64,000 bases of DNA, from the NCBI RefSeq assembly GCF_009811795.1, contig NZ_BLJE01000003.1, positions 1-64,000 of the forward strand, read 5' to 3'. Of this stretch, positions 7,421 to 15,334 are shown one piece after another; positions within the stretch are counted from its first letter, which is position 1, and every line of letters begins with the position of its first letter. This DNA is from Litoreibacter roseus (GTDB taxonomy: Bacteria > Pseudomonadota > Alphaproteobacteria > Rhodobacterales > Rhodobacteraceae). The position numbers and the translations under genes are program-made. The notes under the pieces were generated by a model. The model saw only the letters and a program-made list of their open reading frames with translations, was not told the origin of the DNA and did no database searches.

Positions 7421-8106
7421 GCTGGCTGAGCGACCTGATGGCATCTACGGGGCGGTCGAACGCTGACCGCTCCATGGACGAGGCGCGAAGGGCACAGGAT
7501 ACGGTGGCCATCGCTAATCTTGCGACGGGCCAGACCATCCTTGAGATCGAGCCCGGAAAGGGCTGGTTCACAGGCATCCTGCTGGAATTGACCCGCGATG
7601 CCGGTACCTTGATCGCTCAGCAACCCAAGGCGCTGGAGGCGTTCTTTGGGAAAGAAGCGCGCAAGCGTATTGAAAAGTCTGGTCAACTAAACGCGCACTA
7701 TAGCGATAGATCCTGGGAAGCTCTTGATGCGGCCGATGCCACGGTTGACCGCGCCGTCTGGCTGCAAGGGCCGCACGAACTTTGGTTTGAGCCGCAACCG
7801 GGTCTAACCTTTGGACGGCCAGAGGTTGTCTTCGCTGACATTGCCCGTGTGCTGAAACCGGGCGGAACATTCACGCTGATCGATAATCTCGCTCCCAAAG
7901 GTGTGACGCAAGCGCAGGCGGGCGCGCTCCACCGCAGCGTCCCGCACCTGTTGCAGGAAATCGTCCAGTCGTCCGGCCTTAGGCTTATTCAAGAAGATTT
8001 GGAATGGATCAATGAAACGCCCGACCCACTCGACATTCCAACATACGATCCCAAGGCCCACCTCAAGACCCGCCAATTCCTTCAGACATTTATAAAGTCA
8101 TCCTGA
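7417..8106 (+). CDS. Predicted methyltransferase (COG4798-like)
   Basis: A 229-residue protein with a class I methyltransferase layout: LATGQTILEIEPGKGWFTGIL as motif I (EIEPGKGW in place of the usual acidic-G-x-G), ARVLKPGGTFTLIDN as post-motif strand, and a carboxyl end DIPTYDPKAHLK. The family lacks an assigned substrate. Start 7417 is set by the ATGA overlap with the MAPEG gene. A broken relative with the same DVPTYDPQAHLK ending lies at 20055-20258. It is the last gene of the TetR(4776)-linked operon. Confidence 0.78.
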   Translation: MSWLSDLMASTGRSNADRSMDEARRAQDTVAIANLATGQTILEIEPGKGWFTGILLELTRDAGTLIAQQPKALEAFFGKEARKRIEKSGQLNAHYSDRSWEALDAADATVDRAVWLQGPHELWFEPQPGLTFGRPEVVFADIARVLKPGGTFTLIDNLAPKGVTQAQAGALHRSVPHLLQEIVQSSGLRLIQEDLEWINETPDPLDIPTYDPKAHLKTRQFLQTFIKSS

Positions 8107-8444
8107 CCAGAACCCTCGCTCAAATTGACAACCCGTAAAGCGACCGAAAGCCAACTTTGAGGTTATCGAAGCGAACTACAGCAAAGTCCGCGATCTGTGA
8201 ATTCGCCAATCCGTTACGTTCCAAAGGGTCGACGAACTAGCAGCCAGCGCGGACAGAAATCCCTCCAATCGCACCGAGGAGCTGTTGCGCTTGTCGACGA
8301 CGCCGCTTTGAGATTCCGCCTGTTCAGTCAGGCGCCGATTGAACTCCGGCAACGGACGGTACAACAGCGAGGCAGAACGCGCCTACGGAGGCGGTGTTGG
8401 AAAGGGGTTTATTGTCGAAGGTTTCCTGTTTCGGGATGGGGCAG
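8107..8444. other. Gene-poor interval between convergent operons
   Basis: No intact gene is seen between the ends of the methyltransferase and SRPBCC genes. Positions 8129-8200 read, in one frame, as a plausible protein tail (VKRPKANFEVIEANYSK... then TGA), preceded by a TGA, so it may be the remnant of a deleted gene. I could not assign it. Confidence 0.4.
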
Positions 8445-9041
8445 TCAGCATTCATCTGTGCGTTGTCCGCCAAGTAGGGCGGCGAGGGCCGTCATTCCAC
8501 TGTCAACGAAACGTCGCACCTGCCAGCGTTGCAGAACGCCAGTGATGCGGGGCGACCGGAAGTGCTGGTACCACGAGACGCGCGTCTCGCCGGTGCTAAG
8601 CTTGGCGACGCTCAAGACGGCAAGATGGTTGTCGATAGGAAAGCCTCCGACGATCTGGTAGGCAAAGAGGCGCGGTGCTTCGACGGCCACGATCCGTTCG
8701 ACGTCGGATTGCCCGCCAAAGTCCAGCCGTCGCGTCATGCCCGCTACGATCGGATCGCCTTCGGGACGGTCATCATAGGTGCCACCCTGTAGGCCGGGCA
8801 TCCAACGCGCCATAGGCTCGATTTCGGTAAGTGTTGCGAATATCGCCTCGGCGGGGAGGAGGGTAAGGATATGCCCGGCGGCTTGCAGGGGTCCTGCATT
8901 TGTCCGCGCGGCGAGCGACCGCATATCGGCGCGCTCGGTTGGCGTCAGACATTCCGTCAGGGTGTCGGCCATGACAGCTCCATTTATTGATAGAAAGAAA
9001 AGTGCGAAGGTCAGGGCTCCGCCACAGGCCGCGCCCTTCAT
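8445..9041 (-). CDS. Exported SRPBCC-like protein (family C)
   Basis: A 198-residue protein with a signal peptide (residues 1-25, FFLSINGAVMADT). The mature region shows an SRPBCC pattern with LLPAEAIFATLTEIEPMARWMPGLQGG, GMTRRLDFGG and a closing helix QVRRFVDSGMTALAALL. Its sequence differs from the other exported SRPBCC proteins (5475, 12856). Its ATG overlaps the TGA of the AhpD-like gene (ATGA), so the two are coupled. It is the last gene in the operon divergent from LysR 10595. Ligand unknown. Confidence 0.72.
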   Translation of the reverse strand: MKGAACGGALTFALFFLSINGAVMADTLTECLTPTERADMRSLAARTNAGPLQAAGHILTLLPAEAIFATLTEIEPMARWMPGLQGGTYDDRPEGDPIVAGMTRRLDFGGQSDVERIVAVEAPRLFAYQIVGGFPIDNHLAVLSVAKLSTGETRVSWYQHFRSPRITGVLQRWQVRRFVDSGMTALAALLGGQRTDEC

Positions 9042-9583
9042 TTCACAACGTCCTGTGGCGATGGAAAATCGAGATCGGTCCGAGCGAGCCGGTTGAGGTA
9101 GTTCGTCGCGATATTCATCACGACCACACCGAGCACCTCAATGATATCGGCATCCGATAGCCCCGCCGCGCGCGCCGCTTCGAGATCGCCGTCTTCGAGC
9201 GCACCGCGCGTTTCATTGAGGCGACGCGCCAAAGCGAGAACCGGGGCGAGCGCAGGGTCCGAAGACGTCGCACAGCGCCAGGCGTCCACTTCGTCGCCTG
9301 GCGTGTCAAAGGCACGTATCGCCGTCGTGGCGTGGGCGGCCTCGCAATAGTCACAACCGTTTTCGGCGGAGATGGTGACTGCGATGGCCTCACGGATGCG
9401 GGCGTCGAGCCGCCCCTCGGCAATTTTCGCCCGCATCATCATATAGATGTCCAGATAGATCGGCTGCGTGCCCATAACGCGGGCCATATTAGGCACTCGA
9501 CCCAGCGTGCGCGCGATTGCAGCGTAGGTTTCGGACACTGCGCCAGTGGCGTGTTCGGGAGCAACCTCGGCAATCCGTGTCAT
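9038..9583 (-). CDS. AhpD-like / carboxymuconolactone decarboxylase family protein
   Basis: A 181-residue peroxidase-related protein. The active-site signature CxxCxxxH is visible in NGCDYCEAAH, preceded by REAIAVTISAE, as in AhpD-type alkylhydroperoxidases, where the two cysteines are redox active. It may reduce an organic peroxide or serve as a redox partner. The gene overlaps its neighbours on both sides by four bases, SRPBCC proteins in each case. That tight coupling links this redox activity to whatever the SRPBCC pair binds. Confidence 0.85.
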   Translation of the reverse strand: MTRIAEVAPEHATGAVSETYAAIARTLGRVPNMARVMGTQPIYLDIYMMMRAKIAEGRLDARIREAIAVTISAENGCDYCEAAHATTAIRAFDTPGDEVDAWRCATSSDPALAPVLALARRLNETRGALEDGDLEAARAAGLSDADIIEVLGVVVMNIATNYLNRLARTDLDFPSPQDVVK

Positions 9584-10092
9584 GCCATAGACTTTCCGGA
9601 GACTTTTGCCTGTGCCTTGACCTTACGAGGATGCGGCGTGTCGTGCTCGGCAAAGTATTTCAGCTCCTCGACCAGCCCTTTGAGACTCTTGCCCATCGAT
9701 ATCTTCATCATCGGCGCCATCAGCGTTCGGAAGGGTTGGGTCATGTCGGCGCCCGAGTTCATTGTTACGCGGCAGCGCCCGTCTCCAAGCGGCTCGACCG
9801 TGAAACGGTTGGTCAGCCGCTTTATGAAGAATGGCAGCTTAGGACTCGTCGCTTCGTATGCCAGTGTCCGGGCGTTTGGATCGTAGTGCTGAAACATCTC
9901 GTCAAACGGCCCGAAGGTCGTCTCACAATGGCGGCCAGCAGCGGGAGCGCCTTGAGGTGCCGCCGGCCGGTTGGTCAGCTGCGACGCACTGACGGTCGCA
10001 CACCACTCCGAGATATCACCGAAGCGCGGCCCGAGCAGGCTCCACACCTTTTCGGCCGAAGCGTCAATGTTTGTTGAGACGTCGATTTTCAT
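9580..10092 (-). CDS. SRPBCC family protein (family B)
   Basis: A 170-residue cytoplasmic START/SRPBCC protein, opening MKIDVSTNIDASAEKVWSLL. It shares with 6488 and 13576 the GRHCETTFGPFDE motif, LPFFIKRLTNRF, and a carboxyl ELKYFAEHDTPHPRKVK. The carboxyl end is lysine-rich, as in the 13576 protein. Starts 12 bases after the MAPEG gene and its stop overlaps the AhpD-like start. Probably binds a hydrophobic ligand; substrate unknown. Confidence 0.82.
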   Translation of the reverse strand: MKIDVSTNIDASAEKVWSLLGPRFGDISEWCATVSASQLTNRPAAPQGAPAAGRHCETTFGPFDEMFQHYDPNARTLAYEATSPKLPFFIKRLTNRFTVEPLGDGRCRVTMNSGADMTQPFRTLMAPMMKISMGKSLKGLVEELKYFAEHDTPHPRKVKAQAKVSGKSMA

Positions 10093-10104
10093 GACGGATC
10101 TCCT

Positions 10105-10506
10105 TTATGCTGGGTTGAGAAGGCCGATGACCATAAGCACCAGCCCGGCGGTGCCCACGCCGAAGGCGACCGATCTCAGGCCCGGCACACCGATGAGATA
10201 AAGGACCGCATGGGCCGCCCGCGCCGCAACAAAGATCTGGGCGCCGCCCACCGTCCAACCGTTCGAGATGCCGAGGATCGCGGTCATCAGGCAAAGCGGA
10301 AGGAAAAAAAGAAGGTTCTCCTTAAGGTTCTCGATGGCGCGGTCGGTCCGACCAGCAAAACCCGGCTTCGGCACGGGCACGTTATCGCGCGACCTTAGCA
10401 TTCCACCGACGCCGTGGCTGGCCACGAGCGCCGCCATCTGGACAACGTTTGTGAGCACGGCCAGCAGAAGCAACGCGGTGAGCATCATGGTGAGTTCGGG
10501 GGTCAT
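10105..10506 (-). CDS. MAPEG family membrane protein
   Basis: A 133-residue membrane protein with about four hydrophobic segments and the MAPEG hallmarks: LMMLTALLLLAVLTNVV, RTDRAIENLKENLLFFLPL and the RAAHAVLYLIGVPGLRS loop. Start 10506 (MTPELTMM) is preferred to a longer reading from 10560 since the latter overlaps the divergent promoter. First gene of the operon opposite LysR 10595. The paralogue at 6998 is in the TetR-linked operon, so MAPEG plus SRPBCC family B occurs twice in the island. Confidence 0.83.
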   Translation of the reverse strand: MTPELTMMLTALLLLAVLTNVVQMAALVASHGVGGMLRSRDNVPVPKPGFAGRTDRAIENLKENLLFFLPLCLMTAILGISNGWTVGGAQIFVAARAAHAVLYLIGVPGLRSVAFGVGTAGLVLMVIGLLNPA

Positions 10507-10594
10507 CAGCAGGTCCTCGATTGCGGTTGACCTCAAGACTAGTGATTGCGAAAATAACATTCGACATCGAATAATGCAGTTAGGGGATGCGAAT

Positions 10595-11488
10595 ATGCAT
10601 CGCGCAGAATGGACTGATCTTGACGTCTTTCGTGAAGTTTACGATGCCGGCTCCATGCTGGACGCAGCGGTTGTCTTGAAATGCAACCCTTCAACCGTGT
10701 CGCGTCGGATTGCGGCGCTTGAAGCAAGCCTGGGTGGTCGGCTTTTCGAACGCGGGCCGGGCCGATGGGCGACAACGGCGCTTGCGGAACGGATCGTGCC
10801 GCTGGCGCATCAGATGGGCGAGGCGGCGCAACGGATCGAACAGGCTGCGCGCGATGAGGCCGATGCTCTCGCCGGGACAATCACAGTGACGGCGGGCGAT
10901 GCAATGATGCGCGGCCTGCTTTTGCCGGTTCTGTCGGCGTTCCGGAATGCGCATCCGGGCATCCGTCTGACGCTCATTTCGGACGACGAGCGGATGGACC
11001 TGGGCGCGCGTGAAGCCGATGTTGCTGTCCGCTGCACACCCAAGCCGCCGTCCGACCTCGTTGGCCGAAACCTTGGACAGGCGACCGCGCGGGTCTACGG
11101 CGTACCTGAACTAGTCGCCTCGGCGGAGCGTGGCGGTGAAACCTCCTGCCTCACGTGGATTGGCGATGGTGTCGTCGTGCCGGATTGGATCGACGAGATA
11201 AAGATCGATACGCGGCACCTCATACGCGTGAACTCGGTAGGCTTGATGCTTGACGCCGCTCGGGCCGGGATGGGGCTGGCTCTCCTACCCTGCATGCTTG
11301 CTGATCGCGTGCCAGAGTTGCGGAGGTTCCCGACCAACTTCTCCGACCCCGGTTGGTCGATTTGGGTGTTGAGCCACGCCGATGTCAGGAACACCGCCCG
11401 CGTGCGCGCCGTGCGCGACGCGCTTGTCGATTGGTTGCGGGAGAATGCGGACCTCATTTCTGGTGAGGCGCCGATTGCTGCCGAATGA
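10595..11488 (+). CDS. LysR-family transcriptional regulator
   Basis: A 297-residue LysR protein. The winged helix-turn-helix is residues ~3-60 with DVFREVYDAGSMLDAAVVLKCNPSTVSRRIAALE split over its length; LFERGPGRWATT is the wing. The effector domain follows. ATG 10595 with AGGGGA upstream is chosen over ATG 10574. It is 88 bp from the divergent MAPEG start, the classic LysR arrangement, so it should regulate MAPEG, two SRPBCC genes and the AhpD-like gene. Effector unknown. Confidence 0.88.
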   Translation: MHRAEWTDLDVFREVYDAGSMLDAAVVLKCNPSTVSRRIAALEASLGGRLFERGPGRWATTALAERIVPLAHQMGEAAQRIEQAARDEADALAGTITVTAGDAMMRGLLLPVLSAFRNAHPGIRLTLISDDERMDLGAREADVAVRCTPKPPSDLVGRNLGQATARVYGVPELVASAERGGETSCLTWIGDGVVVPDWIDEIKIDTRHLIRVNSVGLMLDAARAGMGLALLPCMLADRVPELRRFPTNFSDPGWSIWVLSHADVRNTARVRAVRDALVDWLRENADLISGEAPIAAE

Positions 11489-11879
11489 TATTTCGTCGGC
11501 CAACTATTTGGCCATTTGAAGGCCCTGTCAGCCGATCACGATCACTGTCGATTTTCGCTATCTTAACTTCATGAGACCGCGAATTGCTGCGGAACATTGG
11601 CTTTTGAGGGAGCTACCTCGCAGCTTTTGGCTTTGATTTTCTTGGCGGCTTCGGGCCGGTATCGGAAACGATAAATCTCGCGATATCAAATCTGATAAGG
11701 TAGTTGGGCGCATCTGCTATAAAACTACGATCTTGAGTTAGAATTCTCATCCCGTTTGGGATACTTCGACAGATATTCGAACGACGGGGCTGGGCCGCCC
11801 CTCGTCACTCAATCCGCTCGCATATCGTTGGATAACTCCGATCATGCAGCTGCATGGACGGGCTCGTCATCGAACCGGG
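11489..11879. other. Intergenic interval without recognised gene
   Basis: About 390 bp between the LysR gene and the end of the GFA gene. I see no intact reading frame with protein-like content, no strong hairpin and no repeat. The part near 11800-11879 could once have been the end of the GFA gene, see that entry. Confidence 0.4.
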
Positions 11880-12275
11880 TCATGGCGTTGACACGACCCG
11901 GTACTGCACCGGTCTCTGCCGCTCGAAATGCTGCGATCCCAATCCGATGCTGGGGGGCACGTTTTCCAGCGCCCCGAGGTAGCACGACCAGCGAGCCGGA
12001 CTGGCGGCCATGCGGTAAAACAGGCTGGAGCCGCAGGTGGTGCAAAATCCGCGCTCGGCGAGGGGCGAGCTTCGATACCATTTGAGGGCGCTGGCCCCGC
12101 TGGTCAGCGTCACGTCGGTCAGATCAATCCCGACCGGCGACGCACCGTGCCAGCGACGGCAATCGACGCAATGGCACACGTCGAAACGGGCGGGGGAGGG
12201 AATGTCGAAGGTTACGTCGCCGCACAGGCAGCGGCCGGAGAGTGTGGGCATTGTGTCTTTTCTGAATATCTTCAT
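11880..12275 (-). CDS. GFA / CENP-V family zinc protein
   Basis: A 131-residue protein with the zinc-binding cysteine pattern of the GFA family: GRCLCGDV, CHCVDCRRW and CTTCGSS. Members include glutathione-dependent formaldehyde-activating and related proteins; many have unknown substrates. The carboxyl end after LGALENVPPSIGLGSQHFE departs from the family norm, and another frame (reading IAAFRAAETGAVPGRVNAMT) could be the original end, so a frameshift is possible. The start overlaps the YceI stop (ATGA). Last gene in the LysR(14404)-linked operon. Confidence 0.78.
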   Translation of the reverse strand: MKIFRKDTMPTLSGRCLCGDVTFDIPSPARFDVCHCVDCRRWHGASPVGIDLTDVTLTSGASALKWYRSSPLAERGFCTTCGSSLFYRMAASPARWSCYLGALENVPPSIGLGSQHFERQRPVQYRVVSTP

Positions 12276-12799
12276 CGGTTGAGAAGCCGTACACGGCCCG
12301 TAATAGTGACGATCGGCGCGACGGGGACGGCCGTGTCGGTCATGCCGAAGTCCAGCCGTTGCACCTGCGCAGACACATTGAACGTCTGGTCGGTCGACGC
12401 TCCGACTTCGCGGATCGTAACTGCGAGAGATCTTTCATGGCCGTTCAGCGTCAGGCTGCCGGTCGCGGTATGGAGGCCAGCGCCGCTGCTTTCGATCAAG
12501 TCTGCGACGAAGAGCGCTTCGGGGTGGTTTCCAACGTCGAGCCAGGCGGGCGAAAGCATGACGCTGTCGAAAAGCCGATCGCCAAAGCTGGCCGAGGCGA
12601 TATCGACAATGACTTCAACTCGTGAAATCACGGTCTCCTGCGTCGTGATGGTGGCGCGCCAGTCCCCGAAGATGGCGTACTTGGTGTCACTGCCTATCTC
12701 GACGCTGAAGCCGAGGGTGCTAGCGTCGCGGTCGATATTGGCGGCGGATGCGAGCGTGGCCGTGGCAAGCCAGAAAAGGCAGAGAAAAACGGTGCGCAT
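12272..12799 (-). CDS. Exported YceI family protein
   Basis: A 175-residue protein with a signal peptide (MRTVFLCLFWLATATLASA) and a YceI-like mature domain: RDASTLGFSVEIGSDTKY, FGDRLFDSVMLSPAWLDVGNHPEALF, the ATGSLTLNGHERSLAVTI strand and RLDFGM. YceI proteins are lipocalin-like barrels; structures of family members hold a polyisoprenoid. That fits the hydrophobic-ligand theme. Start 12799 is chosen to give the signal peptide. The stop overlaps the GFA start. Confidence 0.85.
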   Translation of the reverse strand: MRTVFLCLFWLATATLASAANIDRDASTLGFSVEIGSDTKYAIFGDWRATITTQETVISRVEVIVDIASASFGDRLFDSVMLSPAWLDVGNHPEALFVADLIESSGAGLHTATGSLTLNGHERSLAVTIREVGASTDQTFNVSAQVQRLDFGMTDTAVPVAPIVTITGRVRLLNR

Positions 12800-12855
12800 T
12801 TGCGTGTCCTTCGGGATGGGGAACGGCCCGGGCGCGTGCGGCACCCGGGTAGTCA

Positions 12856-13503
12856 TTACATCTCGACGTAAGTGCCGCCGTGGATGTTGGCGAAGTTGCG
12901 GAAATCGACGGCAAGCGCCTCACCGACGGCGGCAGCCGCGTTCCCGCCCATGTCCTGCGCTTCGTCAAAATAGATGCGCGTGGTGATCAAGGTTCCGTCA
13001 GCGCCCTTGTCTTCAAGCGTCCAGATCACGAAGAAATCCTTGATCGGAAGCGGCACGGTGCTGCGCTCCATGTCCAGATCGTAGGCAATCATCCGGTTCT
13101 CTTCGACCGCGAAGATGCGCTCATAGGCTGTGCCCGCTCCGCCTACGAAGTCGCAGCGGCGCACCGACCCCATGCCCAACTCACCCGGTTTTTCGGAGGC
13201 CGAATGGTCCCAGGTCAACGTCTCGATCTGCAGCGACCAATCGGCGTTGCCAGAGTGGACCAGCGGGAAGGCTTCCTCGGGGGTCATGGGCAGCAAAAGC
13301 GTTTGGACAGACTGCAACGGCGCGTCGATATATGCGCCGAGATAGCCACTTTCATAGGTGTAGTCTGTTAGCGAGTCGTCAGAGGTGACGGCGGCGGATT
13401 CACCGTACATGGCCGTTCTTTCAGCTTCGATATTGGGCATCTGTTGTGCCGAGAGCGCCGTTGACATGGTAAGGGCGAGTGTGAGGGAAAGTATGTATTT
13501 CAC
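12856..13503 (-). CDS. Exported SRPBCC-like protein (family A)
   Basis: A 215-residue protein. GTG 13503 is chosen, with GGAG six bases upstream, giving the signal peptide VKYILSLTLALTMSTALSAQ. The mature domain shares DHSASEKPGELGMGSVRRC and the ending HGGTYVEM with the protein at 5475, so the two are paralogues. A 60-residue amino-terminal extension (YGESAAVTSDDSLTDYTYES) precedes the domain here. It is next to an SRPBCC family B gene, as the paralogue at 5475 is nearly next to one. Probably a periplasmic ligand-binding or modifying protein. Confidence 0.75.
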   Translation of the reverse strand: MKYILSLTLALTMSTALSAQQMPNIEAERTAMYGESAAVTSDDSLTDYTYESGYLGAYIDAPLQSVQTLLLPMTPEEAFPLVHSGNADWSLQIETLTWDHSASEKPGELGMGSVRRCDFVGGAGTAYERIFAVEENRMIAYDLDMERSTVPLPIKDFFVIWTLEDKGADGTLITTRIYFDEAQDMGGNAAAAVGEALAVDFRNFANIHGGTYVEM

Positions 13504-13575
13504 TGTGTTCTCCAGTTTGAGTGAGTTTTGTGGGGGATGACGGGTCATGCCGGGCCAGGCCTGGGTCATGCCCTG

Positions 13576-14097
13576 TCAGGCCATGGCTTGTCTGGCCGCT
13601 GCGGCCTTCTTCGATGCATCGACCTTGACCTTGCGGGGCGAGGGGCGGCCAGTTTCGGCGTAGACCTTGAGGTCGTCGATGGTTTCGGTCAGCGCTTTGC
13701 GGAACTGCATTTTCATCATCCAGCCCATGAGGACGTTCATGGGAAAGGCGATGTCGGCGCGAAGGGTCATGGACGCCTTTGTGCCGTTGCCACTGGGCGA
13801 AAGCTGCCACGTGTTGCGGAGCCCCTTCATGAAGCCCGGCATCTTGTCGCCGGTGGCGGAGTAGGACACCAGTCGGCGGTCGGGATCATAGGCCTCGATG
13901 GTTTCGGTGAACGGCCCGAGCGAAGTTTCGCAAACGCGGCCCGCCGCCGGGGCATTGGCCACCTTCGCCGTGCCGGGGCGCGGCGCCGAAGCGAAGACCG
14001 AACTGGCCCAGTCCCCGGCCGAGGTGTAATTTGGTCCGAGTATGTCCCAGACCTTGTCGATCGGTGCGTCAATCTGGCGGGTGATGGTAAGTTCCAT
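13576..14097 (-). CDS. SRPBCC family protein (family B)
   Basis: A 173-residue cytoplasmic START/SRPBCC protein beginning MELTITRQIDAPIDKVWDIL. It carries GRVCETSLGPFTETIEAYD, the single conserved cysteine, MPGFMKGLRNTWQL and a lysine/alanine-rich tail (SPRKVKVDASKK). It is closest in pattern to 6488 and 9580. Three bases separate it from the tautomerase gene upstream. Ligand unknown. Confidence 0.83.
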   Translation of the reverse strand: MELTITRQIDAPIDKVWDILGPNYTSAGDWASSVFASAPRPGTAKVANAPAAGRVCETSLGPFTETIEAYDPDRRLVSYSATGDKMPGFMKGLRNTWQLSPSGNGTKASMTLRADIAFPMNVLMGWMMKMQFRKALTETIDDLKVYAETGRPSPRKVKVDASKKAAAARQAMA

Positions 14098-14100
14098 GGT

Positions 14101-14298
14101 TCAGCCCACCACCTGACCGCCCATCGCGTAGCCGCCCTCAGCGGTTTCTTCGATGTGCACGTTGATGTACTGCTTGATGTCGCCCTTGCCGGAATCGGCA
14201 GCGACGGCGTTCAGGCCGTCGGTCAACCTGGCGACGATGCTGGCCTTTTCCTCGACGGACCACGAGGACTTGGGGACGGTGACACGAATGATTGGCAT
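14101..14298 (-). CDS. 4-oxalocrotonate tautomerase-like protein
   Basis: A 65-residue protein beginning MPIIRVTVPKSSWS, so the mature amino terminus is the catalytic proline of the tautomerase superfamily. The following helix VEEKASIVARLTDGLNAV and strand YINVHIEE fit. ATG 14298 is used since an upstream start would bury the proline. It probably isomerises a keto-enol or dienol intermediate, or hydrolyses a vinyl halide as some relatives do (cis-CaaD and trans-CaaD); which of these applies cannot be told here. First gene of the operon opposite LysR 14404. Confidence 0.85.
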   Translation of the reverse strand: MPIIRVTVPKSSWSVEEKASIVARLTDGLNAVAADSGKGDIKQYINVHIEETAEGGYAMGGQVVG

Positions 14299-14360
14299 TT
14301 TGAAATCTCCTGTTCGGGGGGGCGTGGCAGGAAGATGCGCGCCGGGGCTTGACATCTCAA

Positions 14361-14396
14361 TGCAGGTCTTTGCAGGTTGACCTGCACAGGTGCAGG
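14361..14396. promoter_or_regulatory. TGCAGG repeats, probable LysR operator
   Basis: TGCAGGT occurs at 14361 and 14371; the second pairs with ACCTGCA at 14380-14386 as a 7-bp inverted repeat with 2-bp spacer, and TGCAGG recurs at 14391. The cluster lies between the divergent tautomerase and LysR genes, where LysR proteins bind. Confidence 0.65.
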
Positions 14397-14403
14397 AGAC
14401 CGG

Positions 14404-15261
14404 ATGCGACCGAGTGACGAACTGGATTGGGACGACCTGAAGCTGATCCTCGCACTGGCCGAGGCAGGCTATGTCAACCGGGCCTCGGAGCGGTTGCGTG
14501 TCGACCCCACGACGATCCCGCGCCGCCTGCGCAGGCTGGAAAAGCGGCTAGGCGAAAAGCTGGTCGAGCGCATCAAGGGCGGCGTCGTGCTGACGAAGAC
14601 CGGCAACGAGCTTGTGCGAGTCGCGCGCGCGGCGGAGGCTGGTGTGAACTCGGCGCTGGCCCCTCACTCGGAGGGCTACGCCGTTTCGGGGCTGGTGAAA
14701 CTGTCAGGGACCGATTTCCTGCTCGATCTCTTGGCAGAAGAACTGGTCGCGCTGCAAAAAGGGTTCCCCGACCTGGTGCTGGATTTGCGGCCCACCAACG
14801 ATTACCTCAGCATCGACCGGCGCGAAACCGATGTCGCGATCCGCGTCATCGACAAGCCCCACGACAGCCTCGTCGGGCGCCGCCTGCCTCCGATCCGTCT
14901 CGGTATATACGCGCCGCCGGACCTGGCCGAGAGCCGTCAGGGCCTGCCGTGGATGTCTTGGAACCTGCCGCGCGGTGTTTCTGAGATCGATGAATTCATT
15001 CTGTCGCAAGACCCCGACGCCCGCGTCGTCGCGCGGGTGGACAGTTTCATGTCGCACGCGCGGCTTGCCACGCTCGGTCTCGGGCGAACAATCCTGCCCG
15101 ACGCCTACGTGGCGCAGCATCCCGCGCTCGCCTCCTTGGTCCGCCTTGGCGACGCGATGGAAACCGCTGCTTGGGTGGTGACCCACGAGGAACTGCGCCA
15201 CGTCCCGCGTGTCAACGAGGTGATGGATGCCGTGGTGCGGGGGCTGAAGTCCTTCGGCTAG
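14404..15261 (+). CDS. LysR-family transcriptional regulator
   Basis: A 285-residue LysR protein. Winged helix region: LDWDDLKLILALAEAGYVNR and RLRVDPTTIPRRLRRLEKRLG, with LVERIKGGVVLT. The effector domain follows, with a polar loop RRETDVAIRV that is normal for the family. ATG 14404 is preceded by GGAG. It is divergent from the tautomerase/SRPBCC/YceI/GFA operon with TGCAGG repeats between them, so it should control that operon. Confidence 0.87.
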   Translation: MRPSDELDWDDLKLILALAEAGYVNRASERLRVDPTTIPRRLRRLEKRLGEKLVERIKGGVVLTKTGNELVRVARAAEAGVNSALAPHSEGYAVSGLVKLSGTDFLLDLLAEELVALQKGFPDLVLDLRPTNDYLSIDRRETDVAIRVIDKPHDSLVGRRLPPIRLGIYAPPDLAESRQGLPWMSWNLPRGVSEIDEFILSQDPDARVVARVDSFMSHARLATLGLGRTILPDAYVAQHPALASLVRLGDAMETAAWVVTHEELRHVPRVNEVMDAVVRGLKSFG

Positions 15262-15303
15262 GTCAGCCCCGCCCGTCGGATCACAGGGCAGGGTCGTACG
15301 CCC

Positions 15304-15326
15304 GGCCCGGCCGGAATGGCCGGGCC
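15304..15326. terminator. Bidirectional terminator-like hairpin
   Basis: GGCCCGGCC (15304-15312) and GGCCGGGCC (15318-15326) are perfect complements with a 5-nt loop. It sits between convergent LysR and SRPBCC genes and would terminate both. No T tract is obvious. Confidence 0.6.
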
Positions 15327-15334
15327 GGATCGCG

